From Bacillota bacterium (GTDB lineage: Bacteria > Bacillota > Clostridia > Acetivibrionales > DSM-1351), in the NCBI GenBank assembly GCA_023390335.1, contig JAEWCZ010000086.1, forward strand, positions 62,001 to 126,000: 64,000 nucleotides of DNA, given 5' to 3'. Of the stretch, positions 21,001 to 27,372 are shown one piece after another; positions within the stretch are counted from its first letter, which is position 1; the number at the start of each line of letters is the position of its first letter. The notes beneath the pieces were generated by a model that saw only the letters and a list, made by a program, of their open reading frames with translations, did not search any database and had not been told where the DNA came from. The position numbers and the translations under genes are program-made.

Positions 21001-22420
21001 TTAAGAAAACTGTCCAATGATTTATCATGTCTTCGAGACTTTTTTGGGTTTTTGCGGAAATAGTAAAGAGATATGCTTCTCCCTTTTTACTTGCATGAGT
21101 TGAAACATCTCCACAATACTCCTCAACTAAGACATGGCTATTCACTCCCCCATATCCAAAAGAACTGATTCCCGCCCTAAGAGGCATCCCTCGCTCTGGA
21201 CTGACCCAATCCTCATAGCCTTTTGCGATAGTAAAAGGAGAAGAGTCAAAATTAATAATAGGGTTCGTTTCATCCACATTTAATGAAGCAGGAACCTTTT
21301 TATTCTGTAGCATCAACAAAACTTTAATCAAGCTGGGCATTGCTGCCGCGGCCATCAAATGTCCTATATTCGTCTTTACCGAACCGATTCTGCAAAACTT
21401 CTTTTTTTGTGTATATTGTTCAAAGGCCTGAGTTAGAGCCTCTATCTCAATAGGATCACCTAAGGATGTACCTGTACCATGGGCTTCGATATAGGATACT
21501 GTTTCAGGCGTGTAACCTGCATCTTTATAGGCATCAAGGATAACATCTCTTTGCGCCTCTACCCTTGGTGCAAAAATAGCGTTACCTTTCCCTCCATGAT
21601 TTACTGCACTGCCGTTGATAACACCGTAAATATGACTCCGATCAGCAATGGCTTGCTCTAATGGCTGCAGTAATACAACACCGATGCCCTCGCCGGCCAC
21701 AAACCCATCTGCTCCCATGCCGAAAGTCTTACATTTCCCTACCGGACTCAACATCCTGTTTTTGGACCAAATCAGGTATTTGAGAGGAGAGAAATGTAAA
21801 TTGATTCCTCCAACAAGTGCATAGTCAATTTCACCTGATAATATGGCTCTTCTGGCATCGTGCAAGGCCACAAAAGCAGAGGCACAGGCTGTGTCAAGGG
21901 TCTTGCTTTCTCCATTTAGGCCTAAAAAGTAGGATATTCTGTTTGCCAGCATGAAAGGATAAATCCCTGTTCCAGAATAAATATCTATTTCATCCGGCAC
22001 CGGATACTTAAAATAGGGATCAATAGACAGTGCACCGATATATACGGCAGTCCTTTTTTCCTGTAGTCTTTTAAGGGCTACCCCTGCGTCTTCTATACAA
22101 TGCCAGGTTTCCTCCAACAGAATCCTCTGCTGTGGGTCCATATGGTTAGCTTCTCTTGGCGAAATATTGAAAAAGTTGTTATCAAACTTATCAATATCCT
22201 CCAGCATCCCAAGCCACTTGCTTGAGCACTTGTTCTCTTCATCGCTTGCAGTGTAGTGCTGTTCAAAGTTCCACCTATCTATTTCACGTATTGAGGCAGC
22301 CCCGTTCGCCAGATTATTCCAAAACTCCCGGTAGTTTTTTGCTCCCGGAAAACGGCAAGATATTCCCACTATAGCAATATCTCTTTTTGTGTTCCTTTTA
22401 GGCTCTTTTTTATTATCCAT
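15023..22420 (-). CDS. Trans-AT modular PKS, 2465 aa (KS-[AT remnant]-DH*-KR-ACP-ACP-KS)
   Basis: Start set at the ATG at 22420 behind AAAAGGGGCATAAGATTT; an in-frame GTG 27 bases upstream lacks a ribosome site. Order: KS (13-438; Cys179 in DTACASAF, His314, His354), a long linker (about 520-900) with a decayed acyltransferase in which GxSxG reads GYKNG, a DH-like domain (957-1240) without the catalytic His and with YSDSY in place of the usual YGPxF, KR (about 1250-1715; TGGTRGLG, Tyr1626), tandem ACPs (Ser1780 and Ser1891, both FGIDSIFLAQ) and a C-terminal KS (1982-2400; Cys2147, His2281, His2321) whose module continues in the next protein. This is the first synthase of the operon and starts with a KS without a loading module. 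I infer that KS takes its starter from the stand-alone carrier protein encoded at 30762-31010. Confidence 0.95.
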   Translation of the reverse strand: MDNKKEPKRNTKRDIAIVGISCRFPGAKNYREFWNNLANGAASIREIDRWNFEQHYTASDEENKCSSKWLGMLEDIDKFDNNFFNISPREANHMDPQQRILLEETWHCIEDAGVALKRLQEKRTAVYIGALSIDPYFKYPVPDEIDIYSGTGIYPFMLANRISYFLGLNGESKTLDTACASAFVALHDARRAILSGEIDYALVGGINLHFSPLKYLIWSKNRMLSPVGKCKTFGMGADGFVAGEGIGVVLLQPLEQAIADRSHIYGVINGSAVNHGGKGNAIFAPRVEAQRDVILDAYKDAGYTPETVSYIEAHGTGTSLGDPIEIEALTQAFEQYTQKKKFCRIGSVKTNIGHLMAAAAMPSLIKVLLMLQNKKVPASLNVDETNPIINFDSSPFTIAKGYEDWVSPERGMPLRAGISSFGYGGVNSHVLVEEYCGDVSTHASKKGEAYLFTISAKTQKSLEDMINHWTVFLKQDAKALPILRDTCLTLLTGREAFPYRFCKWVKNHADLLKTLESVQESSFSRKTEGTFCLRIGEGQVNSFAEWEALCKEYPLFENKLTEILRVVENFDEDNKITEGLKSSPWAKEYEVLYSFILMYSAVLGFMELGLEPQIVTGYKNGVWIGLAISKILSLEEILMLLVGKIDIQHVKPNRPVIPFYDNLNMKKINSFNVDTDYFEGLLSDLSISDEILVHYMKKARSLYSSQFTFKKYMEEWNQYLKPIEADIKYLLYEKEYLAENSDKARRDRLLTMVIVLGSLCRLNQKWNISGKKLLTDNRFYELLDLVVDDVIPKDLVISLLTDENPDVKDVSVAMNDRIDKISVSSQKPYWYLSEYSKSKTEIADFPMWIDNILKMNKLPELEGMAFVDFGKLPNVDRDNNIAILRKGKLPQSIKKALSDLWLGGVDIKWGKLYSAYSFNKVQLPVYPFEQNSFWLPEKKKDEQEPKDCNMDKSCMVVAIHPLLHQNTSSLSCHKFTSAFTINDAYMEYDESGKSIFPPSALLEMAHAAIKYSLWDSNTENEGDIRNGLRIQNMVWGHDISLGLEPVKLQTGLVPWEDGSIAFEIFSGSNKDRVIHAQGYARPFYLSEVPVLNIEVLKANCSEGFLSQDRCYELLYKMGANYSDSYKAIAGIYQGVGQVLVAMTLPESTSDSVVQFTLHPAIIDASLQAIKAVQGFDESSISLTVLRLEEVEVFNKCSSRMWSLIKYSQDNSDGKNKLKAEIELCNEAGNLCIKIKGLELNVHVTKVTKKEETACKREINFLNKKWELCPEKSSKFVSGTVAILATEETRSLAELVLQNFMNARILDYSDLKDEFEKPKHEWKNYTGLIDLTGCGNQATDGLDWIKWLQLLIEYGHKDGLMLLCVTCGLEAYQNDSINLAGASRVGLYRILQSEYRHLYSRHMDLEATTDNWSRAAQITKEFLMKSEETEVCYRGDSRYKSFLGEIQGYSSGKEKIVFPKEHVLFITGGTRGLGYLCASHFADKYAVKRMVLLGKEKIPPREQWDACDDPEIAFKVKNIRELEAKGVQVKVLSTSLTDAKGLHQSLNDIKNTMGPIGGVIHCAGVTDTENPAFIRKTIDRLGYIFDPKIRGLDLLYSILKNEPLKFFILFSSVSAILPTLATGQSDYAMANAYMDYFAQEKNKDCPIISIQWPSWKETGIGEVKNKAYQQTGLLSHTNDEGLNLLDTILSNKLVDSFSPVILPAVVNPDLWKPEQLMAPSIQCDSMHKPEPVMSAAEETKGSESLLIATQGWLISLFSKELNMAPEKLKIDTPFQNFGIDSIFLAQIIKQMDKEINNISIEPSALLEYSTIKSFADFMVHTHADVLTELLASKGKLNTVEITHHGSKVQAANTFSLLSRVQDWLIGLFSKELSISRERLDINKAFQDFGIDSIFLAQIIKQMDKELGCVTVEPSSLLEYPTINKLSGFMLETYHQVLASLFSDNGASGGAATPLNETERPELTSILKKGNEGTSKKDVCGSRNKVAIVGMACHFPDAPNIEEYWSNLRSGRDSIRVIPRSRWEWEKNYCNEYMEGKSISKWGAFLDNIQEFDPDYFKISKVLAPQIDPLQRQWLEVSVEALADAGYEKESLWGKQVGVFVGARTATFSRHIKERRSDTIVGTGQNFIAVHLAHIMNFKGPNMVVDTACSSSLTAIHLAVRSIQNGESEIALAGGVDILDEPVYLLLSMAKILSPDGRCKTFDAGANGIGVGEGCGVLVLKSLDRAIQDNDKIYGVIDSSAINNDGNTMGVTTPNPEAQKVLIETAIASGNVPPDTITYIETHGTGTLIGDPIELRGLTRIFEQHVSKKQFCGVGSVKSNIGHILSAAGAASIIKVLLSMVHSELPPTLHCDNPNPRFNFNESPLYLIREVTPWKGEKGVLRAGISAFGLGGNNAHIIVSNEGIPETHKATLKPRGKKVVFNRSWYWPEEYKEHCEKQPPKELVETGMESFTKDEEAFLDFFKVDII

Positions 22421-22528
22421 AAATCTTATGCCCCTTTTATTTATCACTTAAGTGTAGCATTCTGTTTATTTATTAGCCTTTCTCAATGACAAATACCACG
22501 AAAATTTCTATTTTGTTTATCTAGTTTA

Positions 22529-25500
22529 CTACCTTAGAATAGAATTCAGCCGATCAACCAGGAAATCGGCCGTCTCTGTCATCAATTTTATACCAATCTC
22601 ATCAACATGCCTGTTTCTCCAGTCTTCAAGAGCTGTCCCCTTAACCCACTGATTAAAAGCACCCAGTGCTGGCCCACAATGAATCTGGTAGTCCACTCTC
22701 GATTCCTCAGCCCCACTCAATGCCTGACGACTGCTATAACCGAAATACCATTTAAACAGCAGTGCCATCTTATGCTTGGGATTTTGTTCGGCTTTCTCAA
22801 TTTCCCTGGCAGGAAGAAAATTCTTTATATCCTCATAAACCTTCTCAAAACTCTTCTTAAAATATCTCTCCTGGATTTGGACTTTTGTTTTATCATCAAT
22901 TTCATCTATAGAGTTGAACTGGCGGTACAAATCATATAATTTATTCGCCCTTGCAGGGAAAAACACTCCTTTTTTAAGCACTTGGACCTTGGCACCCATT
23001 TCAAACATGTCACCTGCCGGAGCATATTCGGTATCTTGAACATCTATCTGTTGTAGCAAATCCTTAACGCTGTCGCTTGTGCATGCCTCTACGGTACACT
23101 GATTGATTGAACCCGTCATGATAAAGTCGGCACCCATGACAAATGCTGCTGCTGCTCCCTGAGGTGTTCCTATTCCTCCTGCCAATCCCACCCGGATTTT
23201 CTTTTTATAGTTATATTTAGCCATCATTCTATCTCTGAGCAACAACATTGCAGGCATCAGCACGTGTGCAACCCCATGGTCGGTATGTCCTCCCGAATCT
23301 GCTTCAACACACAGGTCGTCAGCAATTGGCAGTTCTTTCGATAGTTCAGCTTCTTCTCTTGTTATCATCCCTTTATCCAAAAGCTTTTTAACAATTCTTT
23401 CGGGGACAGGGCTTAAAAACATTTCCGCAACCTCTGGCCTTGAAACTTTCCCAATAATTCTATTTTTTGCAACAGCTATGCCACTGGTATTTCTTTTCAG
23501 ACCATTTAGCCTTAACCTTGCAAGAGCGGGCGTAATTGTCATAAATGCAGACGCCTCGATATTGTTTACGCCAAACCTTAAGAAAAGATCAACGATATCT
23601 TCTTCATTTTGAGGGTCATTCAGATTAGTCAGGAAGTTCATTCCGAAAGCTTCCCCATGGCTTAACTCAGCCTTTATATGCCTTATGGCCTTTTCTACCT
23701 CGGAAAGGTCTAATCCACCGGTACCAAAAATACCCATAAGTCCTGCTTTTGCCATTCTGATCACCAGTTCAGTGGAAGCTATTCCTCTATACATTCCACC
23801 TGAAACATAAGCATATTTCAAACCATAATCATTTTTGAATTCCTCGGACCCCAGCTTTTCAGTAGAGAATCGGCTCCCGGTCTTCTGCATGCTCTCACAG
23901 TCTTCTCCTAAAGCATCTTTTTCTTTCTCTACTGCTTCATCCCTTATTTCTTCAACTATATCCTGATTATTCTCAAGCTCGATACTTATATTGTCCTCTT
24001 CCTCGACTATTAAGGGCTCTGCATCTCTCAGAATACTTTTAACCATACCTGTTAGAACCGTTCCCGGTCCAACCTGTTCAATATGGTTAACCCCTTTACC
24101 CATGAAGTATCTGATTATATCCGTCCATTTTACGGAATTCCTGATCTGCTCAACAAGAATACTTTTTATACGGCTACTCTTATAGGGTCTTGCATAAACA
24201 TTGGATATGACTGGTATGCTTAAATCTGAAAATTCAAAGTCCTCCAGAAATTCTTCGAACTTTTTGCTCGCCTCAACCATATATCGCGAATGGAAAGCTC
24301 CGCTAACCTTCAACACAACATAATTTCTCGCCCCGGCGGCCTCAAAAAAAGGCTTCGCCTTTTCAACATCCTCCTTGAGCCCTGAAATGACTATCTGTGT
24401 GGGCGTATTGAAATTAGCAACATCGATACTCTGTAAGTTGTTATTTTCAAGAACTTCCTTTATCTTTTCATAATCCAGCCCCACAACAGCTGCCATTCCC
24501 CCTCCTGTGGCCTGGCTCATGAGTTCTGCCCTTTTTTTTACTATAGTCAGGCCAGTCAGAAAATCAAATGCCCCCGCAGCAAAAAGAGCGTTATATTCTC
24601 CAAGGCTGTGCCCTGCAACAAAATCGGGCTTTAACCCTGTATCCTTAATTTTTTTTAAATAGCTCAAAGCATTCACAATATATAATGCTGGTTGCGTATA
24701 CTGAGTCTGATTCAGCTTATTCTCCGGGTCTTCCATACAAAGCTCCTTGATTGAATACCCGAGGATCTCATCTGCTTTCGAAATCAAATCACTAAATTCA
24801 TCAAAAAGACTACTGCACATCCCTTTTTGTTGAGACCCCTGTCCTGGAAATACATATGCTAACATATCTTTTTCATCCTCTCCTGTTTTTGGATTGCATT
24901 CCTCTGAGAATAATTTTTGGACTTTCTGAAAATTTTTTATATCCTGATTAAAAATTGTAATAATAGGTATACCTATAGAACTTGAATGCTTTTCCATACT
25001 CCTATTAGCAAAGTTAACAAGTGAACTCCCCGGATCCAAACCAAGGTATGTATAGCTTTGTGATTTTTCCAGCGACGCTATTGCTTCATTAAATCTGATA
25101 GGTTCTCTGGTAACATTCCAAAGGAAATCACTGGTAACGTTCGAAATAGCCTTTCCATAAAGGCTAGAAACTATCGGTATTTCCGGGTACTTGTAACTCT
25201 TTTTTCTAAGGAGATCTAGATAAGGCAATCTTGCATTATCAATCAGATTTGAATGGAAAGCGTACTCTACAGGTAATTCTTGATATAAAACATCTACCTT
25301 TTTAAAATAATCTGAAATTGTCTTGAGATTCTCCTTTTTACCGGATATGACAAAATGAGAATCGTAATTAATTCCTGCCAGCTCGCTGTTTTTATATACT
25401 ACGGACGACTTTTGGTAAAGCTCAGAGGGGTGGAAAACGGCCATCATTCCTCCTTTTGGGCAGAGGGCCTCCACATATTCAGACTGCTTTAATATGCAAT

Positions 25501-25855
25501 CCAGCACATCCTCGAAACTCAGTACACCTGAAACTGCAAGAGAAGTAAATTCTCCCAGGCTACTCCCCAAAACAATATCGGGATAAATTCCCATCTCAAT
25601 CAATGTCATTGCTAGTGAGTATTCAACCATAAAGATTGCGGGGTGGGTATACTTAAGATTATCACACTTGTCTACCCGGTTTTTACTCTTGTCATATAAA
25701 TATTCCAACACTGATCTGCCGTTTATTTCAAATACAAATCTGTCAAGTCTTTTCATCCAATCCCTAAATGACGTTACAGCATCGAACAAATCCCTGGCCA
25801 TTCCAAAATATTGCGACCCTTGTCCAGAAAACATAAACACTACGGGTTTTTTCAT
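22529..25855 (-). CDS. Tandem acyl hydrolase / malonyl-AT / PfaD-type enoyl reductase, 1108 aa
   Basis: Supplies the activities missing from the modules. Domain 1 (1-310) resembles the PksD/PedC-type acyl hydrolases of trans-AT systems (nucleophile Ser99 in GSSLGEF, His201), thought to clear stalled acyl groups. Domain 2 (331-615) closely resembles the malonyl-specific PksC/BaeC type (Ser417 in GHSLGEY, GAFHS with His522) and should load malonyl on all ACPs. After an acidic linker, domain 3 (about 675-1105) is an FMN-dependent PfaD/PksE-type enoyl reductase (GTGGLDL, EADSGGHTDH, LAGGIGTP) acting in trans. In Bacillus bacillaene clusters these are spread over several proteins; here all three are fused. 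The Shine-Dalgarno site is weak (GTGAGATGATTATCAC before the ATG). First large gene of the PKS operon, 186 bases downstream of a 44-aa ORF. Confidence 0.95.
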   Translation of the reverse strand: MKKPVVFMFSGQGSQYFGMARDLFDAVTSFRDWMKRLDRFVFEINGRSVLEYLYDKSKNRVDKCDNLKYTHPAIFMVEYSLAMTLIEMGIYPDIVLGSSLGEFTSLAVSGVLSFEDVLDCILKQSEYVEALCPKGGMMAVFHPSELYQKSSVVYKNSELAGINYDSHFVISGKKENLKTISDYFKKVDVLYQELPVEYAFHSNLIDNARLPYLDLLRKKSYKYPEIPIVSSLYGKAISNVTSDFLWNVTREPIRFNEAIASLEKSQSYTYLGLDPGSSLVNFANRSMEKHSSSIGIPIITIFNQDIKNFQKVQKLFSEECNPKTGEDEKDMLAYVFPGQGSQQKGMCSSLFDEFSDLISKADEILGYSIKELCMEDPENKLNQTQYTQPALYIVNALSYLKKIKDTGLKPDFVAGHSLGEYNALFAAGAFDFLTGLTIVKKRAELMSQATGGGMAAVVGLDYEKIKEVLENNNLQSIDVANFNTPTQIVISGLKEDVEKAKPFFEAAGARNYVVLKVSGAFHSRYMVEASKKFEEFLEDFEFSDLSIPVISNVYARPYKSSRIKSILVEQIRNSVKWTDIIRYFMGKGVNHIEQVGPGTVLTGMVKSILRDAEPLIVEEEDNISIELENNQDIVEEIRDEAVEKEKDALGEDCESMQKTGSRFSTEKLGSEEFKNDYGLKYAYVSGGMYRGIASTELVIRMAKAGLMGIFGTGGLDLSEVEKAIRHIKAELSHGEAFGMNFLTNLNDPQNEEDIVDLFLRFGVNNIEASAFMTITPALARLRLNGLKRNTSGIAVAKNRIIGKVSRPEVAEMFLSPVPERIVKKLLDKGMITREEAELSKELPIADDLCVEADSGGHTDHGVAHVLMPAMLLLRDRMMAKYNYKKKIRVGLAGGIGTPQGAAAAFVMGADFIMTGSINQCTVEACTSDSVKDLLQQIDVQDTEYAPAGDMFEMGAKVQVLKKGVFFPARANKLYDLYRQFNSIDEIDDKTKVQIQERYFKKSFEKVYEDIKNFLPAREIEKAEQNPKHKMALLFKWYFGYSSRQALSGAEESRVDYQIHCGPALGAFNQWVKGTALEDWRNRHVDEIGIKLMTETADFLVDRLNSILR

Positions 25856-26041
25856 GTGATAATCATCTCACTATCTTATTGTTATATTTATTAAGAACAT
25901 CTTCTTTATACATTAAATGTCATTTATATCAGTTAGGTTTTTGTAACCGTAGCCGTAATTAATCCACTTCTATACATGATATATTGTATTACAAGATTAT
26001 CTAGCAAACCCACTGTACTCTTAAGTTCCCTGAAGGAGCAA

Positions 26042-26176
26042 TTATATTTCAAACTTTCCTGTTATTTTCTTATGAATAACTTGACCTAACATGAATGCTT
26101 CATGTAGGATTATGATACTAATATCCCAAGCTTTATAAACATCATTAAGCTCGCCATATTCTTTGTAACAATCCAT
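26042..26176 (-). CDS. 44-aa ORF leading the PKS operon, unknown function
   Basis: ATG at 26176 preceded by AAGGGGGATTTTGTAA, a strong ribosome site, and located about 65 bases downstream of the -10 of the PKS promoter, so it should be the first translated ORF of the transcript. The peptide (MDCYKEYGELNDVYKAWDIS...) is amphipathic with an aromatic N-terminus and a basic C-terminus (HKKITGKFEI). It has no signal peptide, no obvious membrane segment and no domain I recognise. It could be a small regulator, a leader peptide or a chance ORF; the quality of the ribosome site and position favour translation. About 186 bases separate its stop from the acyl hydrolase/AT gene. Confidence 0.5.
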   Translation of the reverse strand: MDCYKEYGELNDVYKAWDISIIILHEAFMLGQVIHKKITGKFEI

Positions 26177-26235
26177 TTACAAAATCCCCCTTATATCCAC
26201 TTATTAATACAATTTTGGTAGATTTTGCATACATA

Positions 26236-26261
26236 TAATACATTATAAATAATATGTATTA
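26236..26261. promoter_or_regulatory. Inverted repeat over the PKS promoter (putative operator)
   Basis: Perfect 8-bp arms TAATACAT (26236-26243) and ATGTATTA (26254-26261) around 10 bases. The symmetry continues outward (ACATA against TATGT) with a one-base offset. It fills the spacer and touches the -10 hexamer of the leftward promoter, so a dimeric repressor bound here would block PKS transcription. No regulator gene is recognised in the window. Confidence 0.6.
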
Positions 26262-26270
26262 TTATGTCAA
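26242..26270 (-). promoter_or_regulatory. Consensus sigma-A promoter for the PKS operon
   Basis: Read leftward: TTGACA (26270-26265), 17-base spacer, TATAAT (26247-26242), a perfect vegetative promoter. It lies upstream of the 44-aa ORF and the acyl hydrolase/AT/ER gene, and a strong inverted repeat occupies its spacer. A full consensus promoter for so large an operon implies tight repression. Confidence 0.8.
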
Positions 26271-26308
26271 TTTTTATTTTTATATGCAACATAACCATAA
26301 TTACCCAA

Positions 26309-26339
26309 AATACTATTTACATATATTGCAAATAGTATT
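26309..26339. promoter_or_regulatory. Inverted repeat over the sdh-side promoter (putative operator)
   Basis: Perfect 10-bp arms AATACTATTT (26309-26318) and AAATAGTATT (26330-26339) with 11 bases between. It covers the -35 and reaches the first base of the -10 of the rightward promoter. Its sequence differs from the repeat on the PKS promoter, so the two may bind different regulators or be variants of one site; both contain AATAC/GTATT half-sites. Confidence 0.6.
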
Positions 26340-26344
26340 ACAAT
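26316..26344 (+). promoter_or_regulatory. Promoter for the small membrane protein / sdhCAB operon
   Basis: TTTACA (26316-26321), 17-base spacer, TACAAT (26339-26344), with the first gene starting about 64 bases downstream behind AAAAGGAG. It diverges from the PKS promoter, the -35 elements being about 45 bases apart. Confidence 0.65.
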
Positions 26345-26407
26345 GTAAAAAAGCTGAATAGAAATAAAACGCTTTAACTACAAAAACATTATAAAAGGAG
26401 ATATAAA

Positions 26408-26617
26408 ATGCCTAAAAAGCTTGGCCCTTCAATTTTCGTGACTATATTAGCCATTATTGCTCTTTTGCCTACGGGAACTGCAAGTAAAGTAAATCCTCTC
26501 GGCTATAATTCACTCTGTTCTTTTGCCCCTTTCAGTTCGATTATTCTTTTGGTAATTGGAGGTGTATTATTTTTTACATCTAGGAAAAAGAATACGGACG
26601 ATGACGTAGAAATGTAA
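26408..26617 (+). CDS. Small membrane protein, 69 aa, unknown function
   Basis: Starts behind AAAAGGAGATATAAA. Two hydrophobic stretches are visible (about residues 8-25 and 43-58), joined by a short loop with one Cys, and a charged tail (SRKKNTDDDVEM) that is probably cytosolic. I do not recognise the family. It is the first gene after the rightward promoter and precedes sdhC by 138 bases, so it is likely co-transcribed with the sdh genes. Options include an assembly or anchor partner of the dehydrogenase, or a small stress or immunity protein. Confidence 0.7.
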   Translation: MPKKLGPSIFVTILAIIALLPTGTASKVNPLGYNSLCSFAPFSSIILLVIGGVLFFTSRKKNTDDDVEM

Positions 26618-26755
26618 AAACTGTTTTTCAGGTTATAATCAGAAAGATATTTACACTATATATAGAAAAAATATAACCCCTTGTAAATTTGTGATTCTCA
26701 CCTGGGATTCATATGCATGAAACACTTGCTTTGAAAAAATGCTGGAGGATCTTTA

Positions 26756-27367
26756 ATGAAGAAGACAACAAATAAACCAAAGTCTCAGTTAGCATACATA
26801 ATACATATGCTATTTAGTCTGTTAGGTTTTATTTTTATACTACTTTTTTGTATAAAAGGCATATTTTCGCTAGTATATTTAATTATGAATTACAAAAGCG
26901 TGGTTGGAAGTCTGGCCGGAGAAGCCATTACCAGCCAAACGCTTATAGAACTTTTCAAATATTCCCCGGGGCCTTGGTTTGATGCCATTATGCGTATTTT
27001 TACCATCTTAATCATGCTTCATGCCATAGTTGGAGGATTTCGTATTATGTCTACAAGCTTTAAAATGAAGCCAATGATCAAGGGGAAAAAATCATTTTAT
27101 CTTCATATCCTGTCTTCTATTGCAATCCTCATATTCGTTTTTTTTATGATGAGACGTACAGGGGGAAATATAGTGCAGATTCGGATGTTCTGGGCTCTGA
27201 ATGTCTTGATTTCAGTCCTTGGGGGATATCACCTTGCAAGAGGTTTCTATAATGCTTGTATCACGTTGGGGATTAGTTTGAGCATTCGTACCAGAAAGGT
27301 GGTCATGGTACTCTCCTGGATTGTCGGAGGACTCTCGATCATGCAGATTGCAGCTTCATTTATGTAG
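26756..27367 (+). CDS. sdhC: Succinate dehydrogenase/fumarate reductase cytochrome b subunit
   Basis: 203-aa integral membrane protein with about five hydrophobic helices, start behind GGAGGATCTTTA. Histidines fall where Bacillus subtilis SdhC ligates two hemes: HMLFSLLG in the first helix, LHAIVGG, YLHILSS and GGYHLARG. That pattern indicates a single-polypeptide, di-heme, menaquinone-reactive anchor. It ends 5 bases before the flavoprotein gene, giving the C-A-B order typical of Gram-positive complexes. In an anaerobe the physiological direction is probably fumarate reduction with menaquinol, but sequence does not settle this. A di-heme anchor implies that the cell makes or takes up heme. 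Confidence 0.8.
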   Translation: MKKTTNKPKSQLAYIIHMLFSLLGFIFILLFCIKGIFSLVYLIMNYKSVVGSLAGEAITSQTLIELFKYSPGPWFDAIMRIFTILIMLHAIVGGFRIMSTSFKMKPMIKGKKSFYLHILSSIAILIFVFFMMRRTGGNIVQIRMFWALNVLISVLGGYHLARGFYNACITLGISLSIRTRKVVMVLSWIVGGLSIMQIAASFM

Positions 27368-27372
27368 AAGGG

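Noticed and set aside
1..25859. Many 60-210-aa plus-strand ORFs across the PKS region
   Set aside because: They are mirror frames of the leftward PKS genes, lack ribosome sites and show no domain features.
26042..26176. Spo0E-like phosphatase
   Set aside because: Size is similar but the SxxLD signature is missing.
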